Shown one piece after another: positions 24,971 to 35,600 of a stretch of 64,000 nt of DNA. The stretch is taken from assembly GCF_013778325.1 (NCBI RefSeq), contig NZ_JACEIB010000026.1, forward strand, positions 62,001 through 126,000. The letters are read 5' to 3'. The translations under genes and the position numbers were made by a program. Under the pieces are notes generated by a model. It did not search any database. It saw only the letters and a program-made list of their open reading frames with translations, and had not been told where the DNA came from. How positions within the stretch are numbered: the stretch's first letter is position 1; each line of letters begins with the position of its first letter. The DNA is from Sphingomonas chungangi. Lineage in GTDB: Bacteria > Pseudomonadota > Alphaproteobacteria > Sphingomonadales > Sphingomonadaceae.

Positions 24971-27256
24971 TTATCCGGCCTTCATGCGCGTGAGTTCGGG
25001 GCGCGTTTCCGTGCCCATGCCCGTGTCTTCCAGCGGCATTGCCTCGCCGCCCAGCGACGAGAGCGTGTCGGTATCGAGAAGGATGCTCACGACGGTGCCG
25101 CCACCCGGCCGATCGGTGAAGCCGATCGTGCCGAAATGCTCCTCGACGATCTTCTTGACGATGGCGAGGCCCAGGCCCGTGCCCTTGGCCCGCGTCGTCA
25201 TATAGGGCTCGGTCAGCCGCTCGCGCTCGGCGGGCAGGCCGATGCCAGTGTCGCTGACCTGAATGCCGAGGCGATTCTCGCCCGCGCGGATCACCATCTC
25301 GATCGCGCCGCCGATCGGTTGGCCCTCTTCGTGTTTCTCGACAATGGCTTCGGCGGCATTCTTCACGATATTCGTGAGCGCCTGGCCGAGCAGCCGCCGA
25401 TCGCACACCACCACCGGCGAGGGATCCGGCGCATCCAGCGAGAAGCGGATCGAGGGGTGCGCGACCTCGTGCAGAAACAGCGCCTGCCGGGCGACCTCGA
25501 CGATCGGCTCGGAGCGGAACACCGGCTTGGGCACGCGCGCGAAGGAGCTGAACTCGTCCACCATGCGGCGCATGTCGCCGACCTGCCGCACGATCGTCTG
25601 GGTCAGCCGCTCGAAAGTCGTATCGTCGGCGGGGATGTCCTTCCCGTAGCGGCGTTGAAGCCGCTCGGCCGCGAGCTGGATCGGCGTGAGCGGGTTCTTG
25701 ATCTCGTGCGCGATGCGCCGCGCCACGTCCGACCAGGCGGCGCGGCGCTGATCGAGCAGCTGCTGGGTGATGTCGTCGAAGGTGAGGACGTGGCCGCCGT
25801 CGGACGGCACCAGTGTTACCGCCAGCGTTCGCATCTCACCGCCCGAGACGATCTGGACGATCGACTCGCGCTGGCCCTCGCCGATCAGCCGATCCAACTC
25901 GGGCGAGACCTCGGCCAGCGGGCGCCCGATCGCGCTCTCGTCGCCCGCCCTCAGCATCCGGTCAGCGGATTCGTTTGAGAGGCGGATGCGCCGTTCTCCA
26001 TCCACCGAGATCACGCCCGCGCTGACGCCCGACAAAACCGCTTCGGTCAGCGCGCGACGCTGGTCGAGCTGGGCGTTGGCGGTCACCAGCGCGCCGGTCT
26101 GCTCCTCCAGCCTGCGGGTCATGCGGTTGAACGCGGTGGCGAGCGCGCCGACCTCGTCCCGGCGCACCGCCGGCGGCACGCGCACCGTCAGGTCGCCCAG
26201 CGTGATCCGCCGCGCAGCGCCGACGAGATCGGTGATCGGCCGGGTCAGACGGTTGGCGACGGTGAAGGCGATCCAGATCGAGGCCGCGACGATCAGCAGC
26301 GCCGAACCCAGCAATAGCGCATTGAAGCGCAGCTGGAGCGAGCGCGAGCGGTTGAGCAGACTGGTATAGTCGCCCAGCGCCGATCGTGCGCGTGTCGCCT
26401 GAGCGACGACCAGCGGATCGAGTCTGCGCGAGGCATAAAGATAGAGCCGCGCCTTCGGATCGACGGCGATCCGCCCCTCGATCCGGTTGCCGGCGACTTC
26501 GCTGAGCGTCGCGCCCTTGTCCAGCGTCGCGATCATCGCCTTGGGCAGCAATTCGGCGGCGGTACGGTTCGAGGCAAGGTTGGTGAACAGCAGGATATGC
26601 GGCGCGCCGTCCTGCCCGACCCCCACCAGCGCCAGTTCATAGAGGTGGCGATAGGTATATTGCTCGACGAGGAAGGCCGGCATGCGCGGATCGTCGAGCG
26701 TCGAGACCTGCGACAGCGCCTCGCGGAAATTGCCCGTCATCGCGATCATCTCGCCGCGCAGGGCGTCGCCATTCTCGCGCACGTAGGATTGAGCGACACG
26801 ATCCGAGCTGACCAGCACGGCGCGCGCACTGTCGGAGAACCAGAAGGCGGCGTTGTACTGGAACAGCAGCGAGGCGAAGATCACCACCAGCAGCGTCGGT
26901 ACCGCCGCGACCGCCGAGAAGGTGGCGACGAGGCGGACATGCATCCGCCCCCCGCTCGATCCCGCGACCCGCTGGAGCGCGATGCGCCGCGCGATCAGCA
27001 CGAGGATGCCCATCCACGGCACCAGATTGGCAACCAGCAGCAGCGCGACGAGCGGCGGGGTCAGCAGCGTCTCGGGCGATCCGGAGCGCGAGATATAGGC
27101 CCAGCTGCCCAGCGAGATCGCCAGCGCCGCGATGACCGTGAGGATCTCGACCGCGCCGATCAGCACGCCGCGACGCCGCAGCACCGTGAGTCGGCGGCGC
27201 CAGCGGGGCTGCCGATCGGTCGCTGTCTGGGGAGTGGTGGCTTGCGCCGCGTCCAT
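24971..27256 (-). CDS. ntrY: Sensor histidine kinase NtrY
   Basis: A 761-residue membrane kinase. It has three hydrophobic segments in the first 140 residues, a periplasmic sensor region (about 145-300), another membrane span (about 310-330), a HAMP domain (RLTRPITDLVGAARRITLGDL), a PAS domain (about 400-490), the HisKA phospho-acceptor His near 516 in [13 protein letters not shown], and an HATPase domain with NIVKNAAEAI and GTGLGLAIV. It phosphorylates NtrX and in alphaproteobacteria responds to nitrogen or redox state. Ninety-nine bases separate it from ntrC, so it may have its own promoter. Confidence 0.94.
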   Translation of the reverse strand: MDAAQATTPQTATDRQPRWRRRLTVLRRRGVLIGAVEILTVIAALAISLGSWAYISRSGSPETLLTPPLVALLLVANLVPWMGILVLIARRIALQRVAGSSGGRMHVRLVATFSAVAAVPTLLVVIFASLLFQYNAAFWFSDSARAVLVSSDRVAQSYVRENGDALRGEMIAMTGNFREALSQVSTLDDPRMPAFLVEQYTYRHLYELALVGVGQDGAPHILLFTNLASNRTAAELLPKAMIATLDKGATLSEVAGNRIEGRIAVDPKARLYLYASRRLDPLVVAQATRARSALGDYTSLLNRSRSLQLRFNALLLGSALLIVAASIWIAFTVANRLTRPITDLVGAARRITLGDLTVRVPPAVRRDEVGALATAFNRMTRRLEEQTGALVTANAQLDQRRALTEAVLSGVSAGVISVDGERRIRLSNESADRMLRAGDESAIGRPLAEVSPELDRLIGEGQRESIVQIVSGGEMRTLAVTLVPSDGGHVLTFDDITQQLLDQRRAAWSDVARRIAHEIKNPLTPIQLAAERLQRRYGKDIPADDTTFERLTQTIVRQVGDMRRMVDEFSSFARVPKPVFRSEPIVEVARQALFLHEVAHPSIRFSLDAPDPSPVVVCDRRLLGQALTNIVKNAAEAIVEKHEEGQPIGGAIEMVIRAGENRLGIQVSDTGIGLPAERERLTEPYMTTRAKGTGLGLAIVKKIVEEHFGTIGFTDRPGGGTVVSILLDTDTLSSLGGEAMPLEDTGMGTETRPELTRMKAG

Positions 27257-27355
27257 CGTGGCCGTTCTACCACGGGGCGTTGCCGATACAACACATATCG
27301 GGCGAGGCGGTGTTAAGCGTTCGTCACATGGATGGACCGCTTCGTCGTGGAAGCG

Positions 27356-28794
<1,439 letters not shown>

Positions 28795-28798
<4 letters not shown>

Positions 28799-29910
28799 GA
28801 CGTCACTCTCCGGGAGGGCGCCCTGGGCAGCAGGAGGCGGAAGACGGTGCGCTCCGGATGCCCCTCGCGGGCATATTCGATGATGCCGCCCATTTCCCCC
28901 ACCAGCTTGTCCACCAGCGCGAGGCCGATGCCGCTGCCCGAAGGCTTGGAGGTGACGAACGGATCGAAGAGATGGTCGATCAGCGCGTCCGGCGCACCGG
29001 GGCCGTCGTCGATCACGCAGAGCTCGATGGGGAGCGCGACGCGCTGGCCGCCGCCGAGGCTGGCGACGGAAACGCCGTGGCGATAGGCGGTCGTGAGGGT
29101 AATGACGCCCCCCTCCCCGGTCGCCTCGGCGGCGTTCTTGAGGAGGTTGAGCACCACCTGCACCAGCGCGTCGCGATTGCCGAGCACGTCGGGCAGCGAG
29201 GGATCGTAAAGTTCGCGGACGGTCCGCTCCGAAGCGAAACCGGCGCGCGCCAGATCGCGGGCGTGGCCGAGCACGGTGTGGATGTTGAGCGGCTCACGCG
29301 GGCGGGGCCGCGTATCGGACAGGCCCTCCATACGATCGATCAGCCGGGCGATACGATCGACTTCGCCCCGGATCAGGCCGGTCAACTCGGCCTGTTCCGG
29401 CGGCGCGCCGCTTTCGAGCAGTTGCGCCGCGCCCCGGATGCCCGAGAGCGGATTCTTGATCTCGTGTGCCAGCAGCGAAGCGGCGGCGGCGCCCGGAAGG
29501 CCGCGGCTGCTCTGCTCGCCGCGCCTGGCGGAAAGGTCGTGATGCGCGCGGCCGTGGATCATCACGATGCGCCAGCCGGGCCGTTCGGGCAGCGGCGCGA
29601 CCATGATATCGCCGCGATAGTGCCGCCCGCCGGGGATCACCATGTCGGTGTCGTAGGCAGCGACCGGCTGATCGGGCGCGATCGAGGTCATCGGGTGGCC
29701 GGTCATCTCCTCGATGGTGCGGCCGACGACGACACTGTGCGCGAGGTTCAGCAACGCTTCGGCGGGCGGGTTGCAGTCCTGCACTCGGCCCTCGCCGTCG
29801 ATCACGAGCATCGGCGTGGGCAAAGCCGCGAACAGCTCGGCCGGCGACGGTGCCGCCTCTTCCGCCTCCCCCCGGCGGAAGCGGATCAGGCGGCCGCCCG
29901 GGAGCGCCAT
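28795..29910 (-). CDS. ntrB: Nitrogen regulation histidine kinase NtrB
   Basis: Cytosolic kinase/phosphatase for NtrC, controlled by PII in the known systems. The 371-residue protein has an N-terminal PAS domain (about 25-120), the phospho-acceptor His H149 in [12 protein letters not shown], and an HATPase domain with [20 protein letters not shown] and GSGIGLALV. No membrane segments are seen. Its start lies 25 bases inside the 3' end of dusB, so it is co-translated in the conserved dusB (nifR3)-ntrB-ntrC order. Confidence 0.95.
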
Positions 29911-30890
29911 GGAGCGTAGAATTCGTCGATCATGCGCAGCACCCGGCCTGCATCCGGCACTTGATTGACCGTGTTGCGGAACTCGGCCGAGCCGTGCAGG
30001 CCCTTGGTGTACCAGCCGAGATGCTTGCGCGCCATGTTGACGCCGGTCTCTCTGCCATAATGTATCAGCATCATCTCGTAATGCTCAACGATCACGGCAT
30101 ATTGTTCGTCGATCGATGGATCGGCAAGGCGCTCGCCGGTCTGGAGATACCGCATCGTCTGGGCGAGCAGCCACGGCCGCCCATAGGCGCCGCGCCCGAT
30201 CATCACGCCGTCCGCGCCGGACTGGCGCAGCGCCTCCTCGGCATCTTGCGGAGAGCAGATGTCGCCATTGGCGATGACCGGGATGGAGACCGCGTCCTTC
30301 ACCCGACGGATGAACGCCCAGTCGGCATTGCCCTTGTAGAGCTGATTGCGGGTGCGTCCGTGGACCGTGACCATCCTGCATCCGATATCCTCGGCGATGC
30401 GGGCCAGTTCAGGCGCGTTGAGGCTGTCATGGTCCCAGCCCATCCGCATCTTGAGGGTGACGGGGACGGAGACCGCCTTCACCGTCGCCTCGATCAGCGC
30501 GGTGGCGAGCGGCAGGTCGCGCATCAGCGCGGAGCCGGCGTCGCCGTTCACCACCTTGCGCACCGGGCAGCCCATGTTGATGTCGATGATCGCGGCGCCG
30601 CGATCCTCGTTGAGCTTCGCCGCCTCACCCATTTCCTTGGGGCTGCAGCCGACGAGCTGCATCGAGACCGGCTCCTCGATCGGGTCCCACGCCGCCTTCT
30701 GGATCGACTGGCGCGTCTCGCGGATCGCCGCCTGGCTGGCGATCATCTCGGTGACGTTGAGGCCCGATCCGTAGCGCCGCACCATCTTGCGGAATGGCAG
30801 ATCGGAGACACCCGTCATCGGCGCCAGGATCACCGGCGTGTCGATGGTGACGGGGCCGATCGCGATCGGCTTGAGGAGCGGCTGGCGCAT
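29886..30890 (-). CDS. dusB: tRNA-dihydrouridine synthase DusB
   Basis: FMN-dependent reduction of specific uridines in the tRNA D-loop. The 334-residue protein has the TIM-barrel start [12 protein letters not shown] (23-34), the catalytic Cys C108 in [10 protein letters not shown], the KMRMGWD segment, HGRTRNQ, and [10 protein letters not shown]. The gene begins the ntr cluster, as nifR3 does in Rhodobacter and rhizobia, and its 3' end overlaps ntrB by 25 bases. It is divergent from ispDF across about 90 bases. Confidence 0.95.
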   Translation of the reverse strand: MRQPLLKPIAIGPVTIDTPVILAPMTGVSDLPFRKMVRRYGSGLNVTEMIASQAAIRETRQSIQKAAWDPIEEPVSMQLVGCSPKEMGEAAKLNEDRGAAIIDINMGCPVRKVVNGDAGSALMRDLPLATALIEATVKAVSVPVTLKMRMGWDHDSLNAPELARIAEDIGCRMVTVHGRTRNQLYKGNADWAFIRRVKDAVSIPVIANGDICSPQDAEEALRQSGADGVMIGRGAYGRPWLLAQTMRYLQTGERLADPSIDEQYAVIVEHYEMMLIHYGRETGVNMARKHLGWYTKGLHGSAEFRNTVNQVPDAGRVLRMIDEFYAPWRSRAAA

Positions 30891-30980
30891 GGTCTCGACT
30901 AAACTGCCTGAAAAAGAGGCAGGCGCCTACCCCGAAACCGGCTGGCGGGCAAGCCGCCTCTCGTCTAATCGCGCGGGCTT

Positions 30981-32135
30981 ATGGACGAAAACAGAGTGGT
31001 CGCGCTGATCGTCGCGGCGGGCAGCGGCTCGCGCATGGGCGGCGGCATCCCCAAGCAATATCGCAAGGTGGCCGGCGTACCGGTGATCGCGCGGGCATTC
31101 GATGCGCTGGTGTCGCATCCGAAGGTCGATGCGGTGCATATCGTGATCGGTGCCAGTCAGGAGACGATGCTGGCCGATGCGCTCGGCGATCGCGTCATGA
31201 CGTCGTCTCCCGGCGGCGCGACCCGGCGTGAGTCGGTGCGGGCCGGACTGGAAGCGATCGGTTCCGCCGGGCGCGTGCTGATCCATGACGCCGCCCGCCC
31301 GTTCCTTCCCGCCACCGTGATCGACCGGCTGATCGCTGCGCTGGACGAAGCGGAGGGAGCGATCCCCGCCCTCCCCGTCGTTGACACATTGGTCCGCGCC
31401 GAGGGCGGCGTGCTGGGTGACAATGTGGAGCGCGAGGGGCTGGCTCGGGTGCAGACCCCGCAGGCCTTCCGCTTCGACGACATTCTCGCCGCGCACCGCA
31501 ACTGGTCGGGCGACGCCGAGCCTACCGACGACGCGCAGGTCGCACGTGCTGCTGGCCACAAAGTCCTTGCCGTTCCCGGAGACGCCATGCTCGAGAAACT
31601 CACTCACGAGGCCGATTTCGCCGCCGCCGAGGCGCGGCTGGGGGCTGTCATGACGTCACGCGTAGGCATGGGGTATGATGTCCACGCCTTCGCGGAGGGC
31701 GATCACGTCATGCTGTGCGGCCTGAAGATCCCGCACACACACGCGCTGGCGGGGCATAGCGATGCGGACGTCGGCCTGCATGCGATCACCGACGCTCTGC
31801 TCGGCACGATCGCGGACGGCGACATCGGCAGCCACTTCCCGCCCTCCGATCCACGCTGGAAGGGCGCCGACTCGGGCAAGTTCCTCCAGCATGCCGCCAG
31901 CCTCGTCACGGCGAAGGGCGGGATCATCGACCATCTCGACCTCACCATCATCTGCGAAGCGCCGAAAGTCGGCCCACATCGCCAGGCGATGCGCGAGCGG
32001 ATCGCGGAGCTGCTGGGCCTTCCGATCGGCCGGGTGAGCGTGAAAGCGACCACCACGGAACAGCTCGGCTTCACCGGACGTCGCGAGGGCATGGCGGCGC
32101 AGGCAGTGGCCAGTGTAAGGGTGCCGGTGGAATGA
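30981..32135 (+). CDS. ispDF: Bifunctional IspDF (MEP cytidylyltransferase / MEcPP synthase)
   Basis: A fusion of two non-consecutive steps of the MEP isoprenoid pathway. The N-terminal half (1-225) is IspD, with [12 protein letters not shown], the KQY motif, RESVRAGL and HDAARPF. The C-terminal half (about 229-384) is IspF, with the metal-binding [15 protein letters not shown] and the [11 protein letters not shown] end. The fusion is characteristic of alphaproteobacteria. The junction holds ATGACGTCA (31650-31658), in frame as Met-Thr-Ser, i.e. a possible former ispF start. The stop overlaps an ATG at 32132 of the next frame. Confidence 0.96.
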   Translation: MDENRVVALIVAAGSGSRMGGGIPKQYRKVAGVPVIARAFDALVSHPKVDAVHIVIGASQETMLADALGDRVMTSSPGGATRRESVRAGLEAIGSAGRVLIHDAARPFLPATVIDRLIAALDEAEGAIPALPVVDTLVRAEGGVLGDNVEREGLARVQTPQAFRFDDILAAHRNWSGDAEPTDDAQVARAAGHKVLAVPGDAMLEKLTHEADFAAAEARLGAVMTSRVGMGYDVHAFAEGDHVMLCGLKIPHTHALAGHSDADVGLHAITDALLGTIADGDIGSHFPPSDPRWKGADSGKFLQHAASLVTAKGGIIDHLDLTIICEAPKVGPHRQAMRERIAELLGLPIGRVSVKATTTEQLGFTGRREGMAAQAVASVRVPVE

Positions 32136-32161
32136 TCGACGATGCATCGCCAAGCAATGCT

Positions 32162-32243
32162 CCGTTCGTCCTGACCCTGTCGAAGGACGGGCCTCAGGCG
32201 ATGTCGCTTGCAGCCCGTCCTTCGACTGCGCTCAGGACGAACG
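32162..32243. repeat. Inverted intergenic repeat, CCGTTCGTCCTGA family, copy A
   Basis: The left arm (32162-32192) and the right arm (32212-32243) are almost exact reverse complements; both contain GTTCGTCCTGA and TCGAAGGACGGGC in the same order. The pair lies between ispDF and a secreted-protein gene and would fold into a long hairpin. The same building blocks appear at 33749-33871 and 34838-34950. Confidence 0.8.
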
Positions 32244-32251
32244 GGGGGCGA

Positions 32252-32764
32252 GTGGCGGGGGCCTTGGCCGCGATGGGCCTGCTCTCCGCGCAAGCCCAGG
32301 CCGAACGCCCCGCCTGCATCCCCCATCACGACATGCGCACGCTGATCCGTCTTGCCCTGCCCGATGCGGTGGAAGCATTGGCGACGCGTTGCCGCCCTGC
32401 CCTGCCAGCCGATTCCTTCCTGTCCAACGAGGGCGTCGGCCTCGCCAACCGCTATCGCGCCGAGGCGCCGGTCGATCCAGCGTCGGCCCGCCAGGCAATC
32501 CAGGAGGCGACCGGCCAGAACCTCGCCGGCTTCGCCTCCGACGACACGATCACCGGCCTCGCCAAGCAGTTCGTCGGCCAGCAGATCGAGGATCATGTCC
32601 CGCTGAAGGACTGCGAGAAGATCGATTCGATGGTCGAGCTCGCAGGCAATCTGCGCGCCGACGGCATGGCCGAGGCGATCCTGCTGGCGCTCGAGGTCGC
32701 CGGGCCGGGGCGCGTGAAGGGGCTTGCGGTCTGCCCGCCGAAGGGCGAAGGGGCCGAACCATGA
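32252..32764 (+). CDS. Hypothetical secreted protein
   Basis: With GTG 32252 as start (preceded by GGGGGG) the product is 170 residues and begins with a plausible signal peptide, VAGALAAMGLLSAQAQA, followed by a helical, Ala/Asp-rich mature domain with Cys at PACIPHH, ATRCRPA, KDCEK and AVCPP. No family recognised. An in-frame ATG at 32132 overlapping the ispDF stop would add 40 residues, but these translate the inverted repeat directly upstream (FVLTLSKD and PSTALRTNG), so they are probably not native protein. The stop overlaps the cinA start by four bases. Confidence 0.7.
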   Translation: MAGALAAMGLLSAQAQAERPACIPHHDMRTLIRLALPDAVEALATRCRPALPADSFLSNEGVGLANRYRAEAPVDPASARQAIQEATGQNLAGFASDDTITGLAKQFVGQQIEDHVPLKDCEKIDSMVELAGNLRADGMAEAILLALEVAGPGRVKGLAVCPPKGEGAEP

Positions 32765-33309
32765 GCGACTCCAATCTTCCTTCGCAACTGATCGAGGCGG
32801 CGCGCCGCGTGATCGAGGAGAACCGCGCGGCGGGCCTGCGCATCGCGGTGGCCGAAAGCTGCACCGGCGGCCTCGTCTCCGCCGCGCTGACCGAGATCGC
32901 CGGCTGTTCGGACGTGTTCGAGGCAGGCCTCGTCACCTATGCCAACGACGCCAAGATGAACATGCTGGGCGTTGCCTCCGACGTGCTGGAGACGTTCGGC
33001 GCCGTCTCGGTGGCGACCGCCTGGGCGATGGCGCAGGGCGCGATCCAGAAGACCAATGCCGATATCGGCGTGGCGATCACCGGCATCGCCGGGCCGGGCG
33101 GCGGCACGGAAAAGAAGCCGGTCGGCACCGTCGTCTTCGCGCGCGCGTCGCGATCGGGCGATCCCGACGACGTGGTGGCGGACAAGCGCGAGTTCGGCGA
33201 TCTCGGCCGCGCCGGGATCCGGCTTCAGGCGGCGCTGTGCGCGCTCGAGTTGCTGCTCCCCTCGCCGCCGCCGGGCGTCGGTGAAGCCTTGACGCCAGCC
33301 GCGCCGTAA
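32761..33309 (+). CDS. CinA-family nicotinamide-nucleotide amidohydrolase (PncC type)
   Basis: A 182-residue protein matching the C-terminal CinA domain alone. It has the active-site region AESCTGGLVSAALTEIAGCSD, the GLVTYANDAK motif and AITGIAGPGGGTEKKPVGTV. Such stand-alone domains deamidate NMN to NaMN in the pyridine-nucleotide cycle. The ATG overlaps the stop of the secreted-protein gene (ATGA 32761-32764). Its final 85 bases overlap the 3' end of the convergent COQ10-like gene, an unusually long overlap; both C-terminal tails are low complexity. Confidence 0.9.
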   Translation: MSDSNLPSQLIEAARRVIEENRAAGLRIAVAESCTGGLVSAALTEIAGCSDVFEAGLVTYANDAKMNMLGVASDVLETFGAVSVATAWAMAQGAIQKTNADIGVAITGIAGPGGGTEKKPVGTVVFARASRSGDPDDVVADKREFGDLGRAGIRLQAALCALELLLPSPPPGVGEALTPAAP

Positions 33310-33731
33310 AGTTGCGCGGCGCGCGTCTCGAACGCTCCGATCATCTTGCGCAGCGCCTTGTCGAACACCTGCCCTGCCAGCATCTCGAAGATGCGGGACT
33401 TGAAGGCGAAATCGACCATGAAGTCGACGTGCGTGCCACCCTGCCCGTCCGGCCGGAAGCCCCATTCGTTGTGGAGATAGGCCAGCGGGCCATCGAGATA
33501 TTCGACGTGGATGCGGTTTGAGCGCTGCTTGGTGACCTTCGAGGTGAAGCGCTCGGACAGGCTCTTGAAGCCGACCACGAGGTCCGCGACCATCTCGGTC
33601 TCGCTGTCGGAACGCACCCGCACCGCCGCCACCCACGGCAGGAACTCGCCATAGCGCGCCACGTCCGCGACCAGATCGAACATCTGCTCGGGGCTGTAGG
33701 GCAAGAGGCGGGTTTCGGCGTGGCGGGGCAT
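33225..33731 (-). CDS. SRPBCC (START-like) protein, COQ10 / RatA family
   Basis: A 168-residue lipid-binding START-like protein. Family landmarks are YSPEQMFDLVADVARYGEFLPWV near the N-terminus, and LNNEWGF-like (YLHNEWGFRPDG) and FMVDFAFKSRIFEML in the second half. In alphaproteobacteria these proteins are related to mitochondrial COQ10, a ubiquinone-binding factor; the RatA toxin label for the same family comes from E. coli. ATG 33731 is chosen. About 20 C-terminal residues (SPTPGGGEGSSNSS) extend beyond the domain and lie antisense to cinA. Confidence 0.88.
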   Translation of the reverse strand: MPRHAETRLLPYSPEQMFDLVADVARYGEFLPWVAAVRVRSDSETEMVADLVVGFKSLSERFTSKVTKQRSNRIHVEYLDGPLAYLHNEWGFRPDGQGGTHVDFMVDFAFKSRIFEMLAGQVFDKALRKMIGAFETRAAQLYGAAGVKASPTPGGGEGSSNSSAHSAA

Positions 33732-33748
33732 CGACAATCATCCCAAAA

Positions 33749-33871
33749 CCGTTCGTGCTGAGGAGCCGCTGAGCATAGTCGAAGCGGCGTCTCGAAGCAC
33801 CTGGACCAGCCCCTCGAGACGGGCCTTCGACTACGCTTACGCTCCGCTCAGCCCCTCCTCAGGGCGAACGG
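33749..33871. repeat. Inverted intergenic repeat, CCGTTCG family, copy B
   Basis: Starts CCGTTCGTGCTGAG and ends CTCAGGGCGAACGG, with internal AGTCGAAG / CTTCGACT segments that can pair. It fills the gap between the COQ10-like gene and lipA, both on the minus strand. Diverged relative to copy A. Confidence 0.7.
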
Positions 33872-33875
33872 AGGT

Positions 33876-34802
33876 TCAGGCGCTCACCTTCCCCAGCTTC
33901 GCGTCCCGCGCCGCGCGCATCTTCGCGAAATCCTCGCCGGCGTGGTAGCTCGATCGCGTCAGCGGCGAGGCCGCCACCAGCAGGAAGCCCTTGGCCCGCG
34001 CGATCGCGGCATAGGCGTTGAACGACTGCGGGGTGGTGAACTCCTCCACCTTGGCATGGCGCGGCGTCGGCTGGAGATACTGGCCCATCGTCAGGAAATC
34101 GATGTCGGCGGAGCGCATGTCGTCCATCACCTGGTGGACCTCCAGCCGCTGCTCGCCGAGGCCGGTCATCAGGCCAGACTTGGTGAAGATCGAGGGATCG
34201 TGCTTCTTCACGCTCTCCAGCAGGCGCAGCGAGGCATAATAGCGCGCGCCCGGCCGGATCGTCGGATAGAGCCTCGGCACCGTCTCGAGATTGTGATTAT
34301 AGACGTCCGGCCGCGCCGCGACGATCTTCTCGACCGCGCTTTCCGCCTTGTTGCGGAAATCGGGGGTGAGAATCTCGATCGTCGTGCTGGGCGTCGTGCG
34401 GCGCAGCGCCTCGATCACCTTGACGAACTGCGAGGCACCGCCGTCCGGCAGATCATCGCGATCGACCGAGGTGATGACGATATGTTGGAGGCCGAGCTCG
34501 GCGGCGGCATCGGCGGTGTGCTGCGGCTCGAGCGGATCGACGGCGCGGGGCATGCCCGTCTTCACGTTGCAGAAGGCGCAGGCGCGCGTGCAGGTGTCGC
34601 CGAGGATCATCACCGTCGCGTGCTTCTTGGTCCAGCACTCGCCGATGTTCGGGCAGGCGGCCTCCTCGCACACGGTGGCGAGGTTGAGCCGGCGCATCAG
34701 CGATTTGGTCTCCGCGAAACCCACCGACGTGGGTGCCTTCACGCGGATCCAGTCGGGCTTGCGGATGCGGGGCGGACGGGCTTCGGCGAGCGGTTCGGTC
34801 AT
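33876..34802 (-). CDS. lipA: Lipoyl synthase
   Basis: Radical-SAM enzyme that inserts two sulphurs into protein-bound octanoate to form lipoate for 2-oxoacid dehydrogenases and the glycine cleavage system. The 308-residue protein has both Fe-S cluster motifs: auxiliary C45-x4-C50-x5-C56 and radical-SAM C71-x3-C75-x2-C78 (CTRACAFC). ATG 34802 ([11 protein letters not shown]) is taken as start; the open frame upstream of it only translates the adjacent repeat. Upstream copy C and downstream copy B of the inverted repeat flank the gene. Confidence 0.96.
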   Translation of the reverse strand: MTEPLAEARPPRIRKPDWIRVKAPTSVGFAETKSLMRRLNLATVCEEAACPNIGECWTKKHATVMILGDTCTRACAFCNVKTGMPRAVDPLEPQHTADAAAELGLQHIVITSVDRDDLPDGGASQFVKVIEALRRTTPSTTIEILTPDFRNKAESAVEKIVAARPDVYNHNLETVPRLYPTIRPGARYYASLRLLESVKKHDPSIFTKSGLMTGLGEQRLEVHQVMDDMRSADIDFLTMGQYLQPTPRHAKVEEFTTPQSFNAYAAIARAKGFLLVAASPLTRSSYHAGEDFAKMRAARDAKLGKVSA

Positions 34803-34837
34803 GGGGTCGCAGATAGCGATTCCCCCCGGAACTCTCA

Positions 34838-34950
34838 ACCGTTCGCGCCCCTCTCTCTTTCCGCTCGCACTGAGCTTGTCGAAGTGCTGCACTTTCTTCT
34901 AACCGGGGCTGAAGAGAAGGACAGCGCTTAGACAGGCTCAGCGCGAACGG
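34838..34950. repeat. Inverted intergenic repeat, CCGTTCG family, copy C
   Basis: Begins ACCGTTCGCGCC and ends CAGCGCGAACGG, with TGAGCTTGTCGAAGTGC inside; related to copies A and B. It occupies the divergent gap between lipA and the carbonic anhydrase gene and so may carry or disturb their promoters. Its right end is 14 bases before the carbonic anhydrase ATG. Confidence 0.7.
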
Positions 34951-34963
34951 CAAGGAGACATCC

Positions 34964-35596
34964 ATGAGCAGCTTCGACGATCTCCTCGCCGGCTATCGCC
35001 GTTTCCGCGACGACGGCTGGAAGGCCCAGCGCGACCGCTGGTCCGAACTGGCCGAGGGCCAGTCGCCCGACACGCTGGTGATCGCCTGCTCGGACAGCCG
35101 GGTGGATCCCTCCCAGATCTTCGACGTGGCGCCCGGCACCATCTTCGTGGTGAGGAACGTCGCCAACCTGGTGCCGCCCTACGAGCCGGACGCCAGCCGC
35201 CATGGCGTCTCGGCCGCGCTCGAATTCGCCGTCACGCAGCTGAAAGTGCCGGAGATCATCGTGCTCGGCCACGAATATTGCGGCGGCTGCAAGGCGGCGC
35301 TGACGCAGGCCTTCGCCGGCAAGGCGCCGGGCGAAGGCGGCTTCGTCGGCCACTGGGTCGACATGCTCGACGAGGCGCGCGACGGCGTGGTGGCGGCGCA
35401 TGGCGAGGGCGACGAGGGGCAGCGCGCGATGGAGCGCGAGGCGGTGAAGGTCAGCCTCGCCAACCTGCGCACCTTCCCCTTCGTGACCGAAGCGGAGAAG
35501 GCAGGCCGGCTGATGCTGCGCGGCGCCTGGTTCGGCATCCGCGAGGGACAGCTTCGCCTGCTCGACGAGACCGACGGCGATTTCCGCCCGGCCTGA
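34964..35596 (+). CDS. Beta-class carbonic anhydrase
   Basis: Interconverts CO2 and bicarbonate, supplying bicarbonate to carboxylases. The 210-residue protein has the zinc ligands C42 (in ACSDSRVD, with the D44-R46 dyad), H103 and C106 (GHEYCGGC). AAGGAGA immediately upstream gives a strong ribosome site for ATG 34964. Its stop is five bases from the stop of the convergent membrane glycosyltransferase. Confidence 0.95.
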   Translation: MSSFDDLLAGYRRFRDDGWKAQRDRWSELAEGQSPDTLVIACSDSRVDPSQIFDVAPGTIFVVRNVANLVPPYEPDASRHGVSAALEFAVTQLKVPEIIVLGHEYCGGCKAALTQAFAGKAPGEGGFVGHWVDMLDEARDGVVAAHGEGDEGQRAMEREAVKVSLANLRTFPFVTEAEKAGRLMLRGAWFGIREGQLRLLDETDGDFRPA

Positions 35597-35600
35597 GCCG

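Noticed and set aside
23282-25978. 898-codon plus-strand open frame opposite ntrX and ntrY
   Set aside because: Antisense shadow; the sense frames carry complete two-component domains.
34803-34892. N-terminal extension of lipA up to 34892
   Set aside because: The additional residues translate the inverted repeat copy C; the conserved LipA N-terminus begins after ATG 34802.
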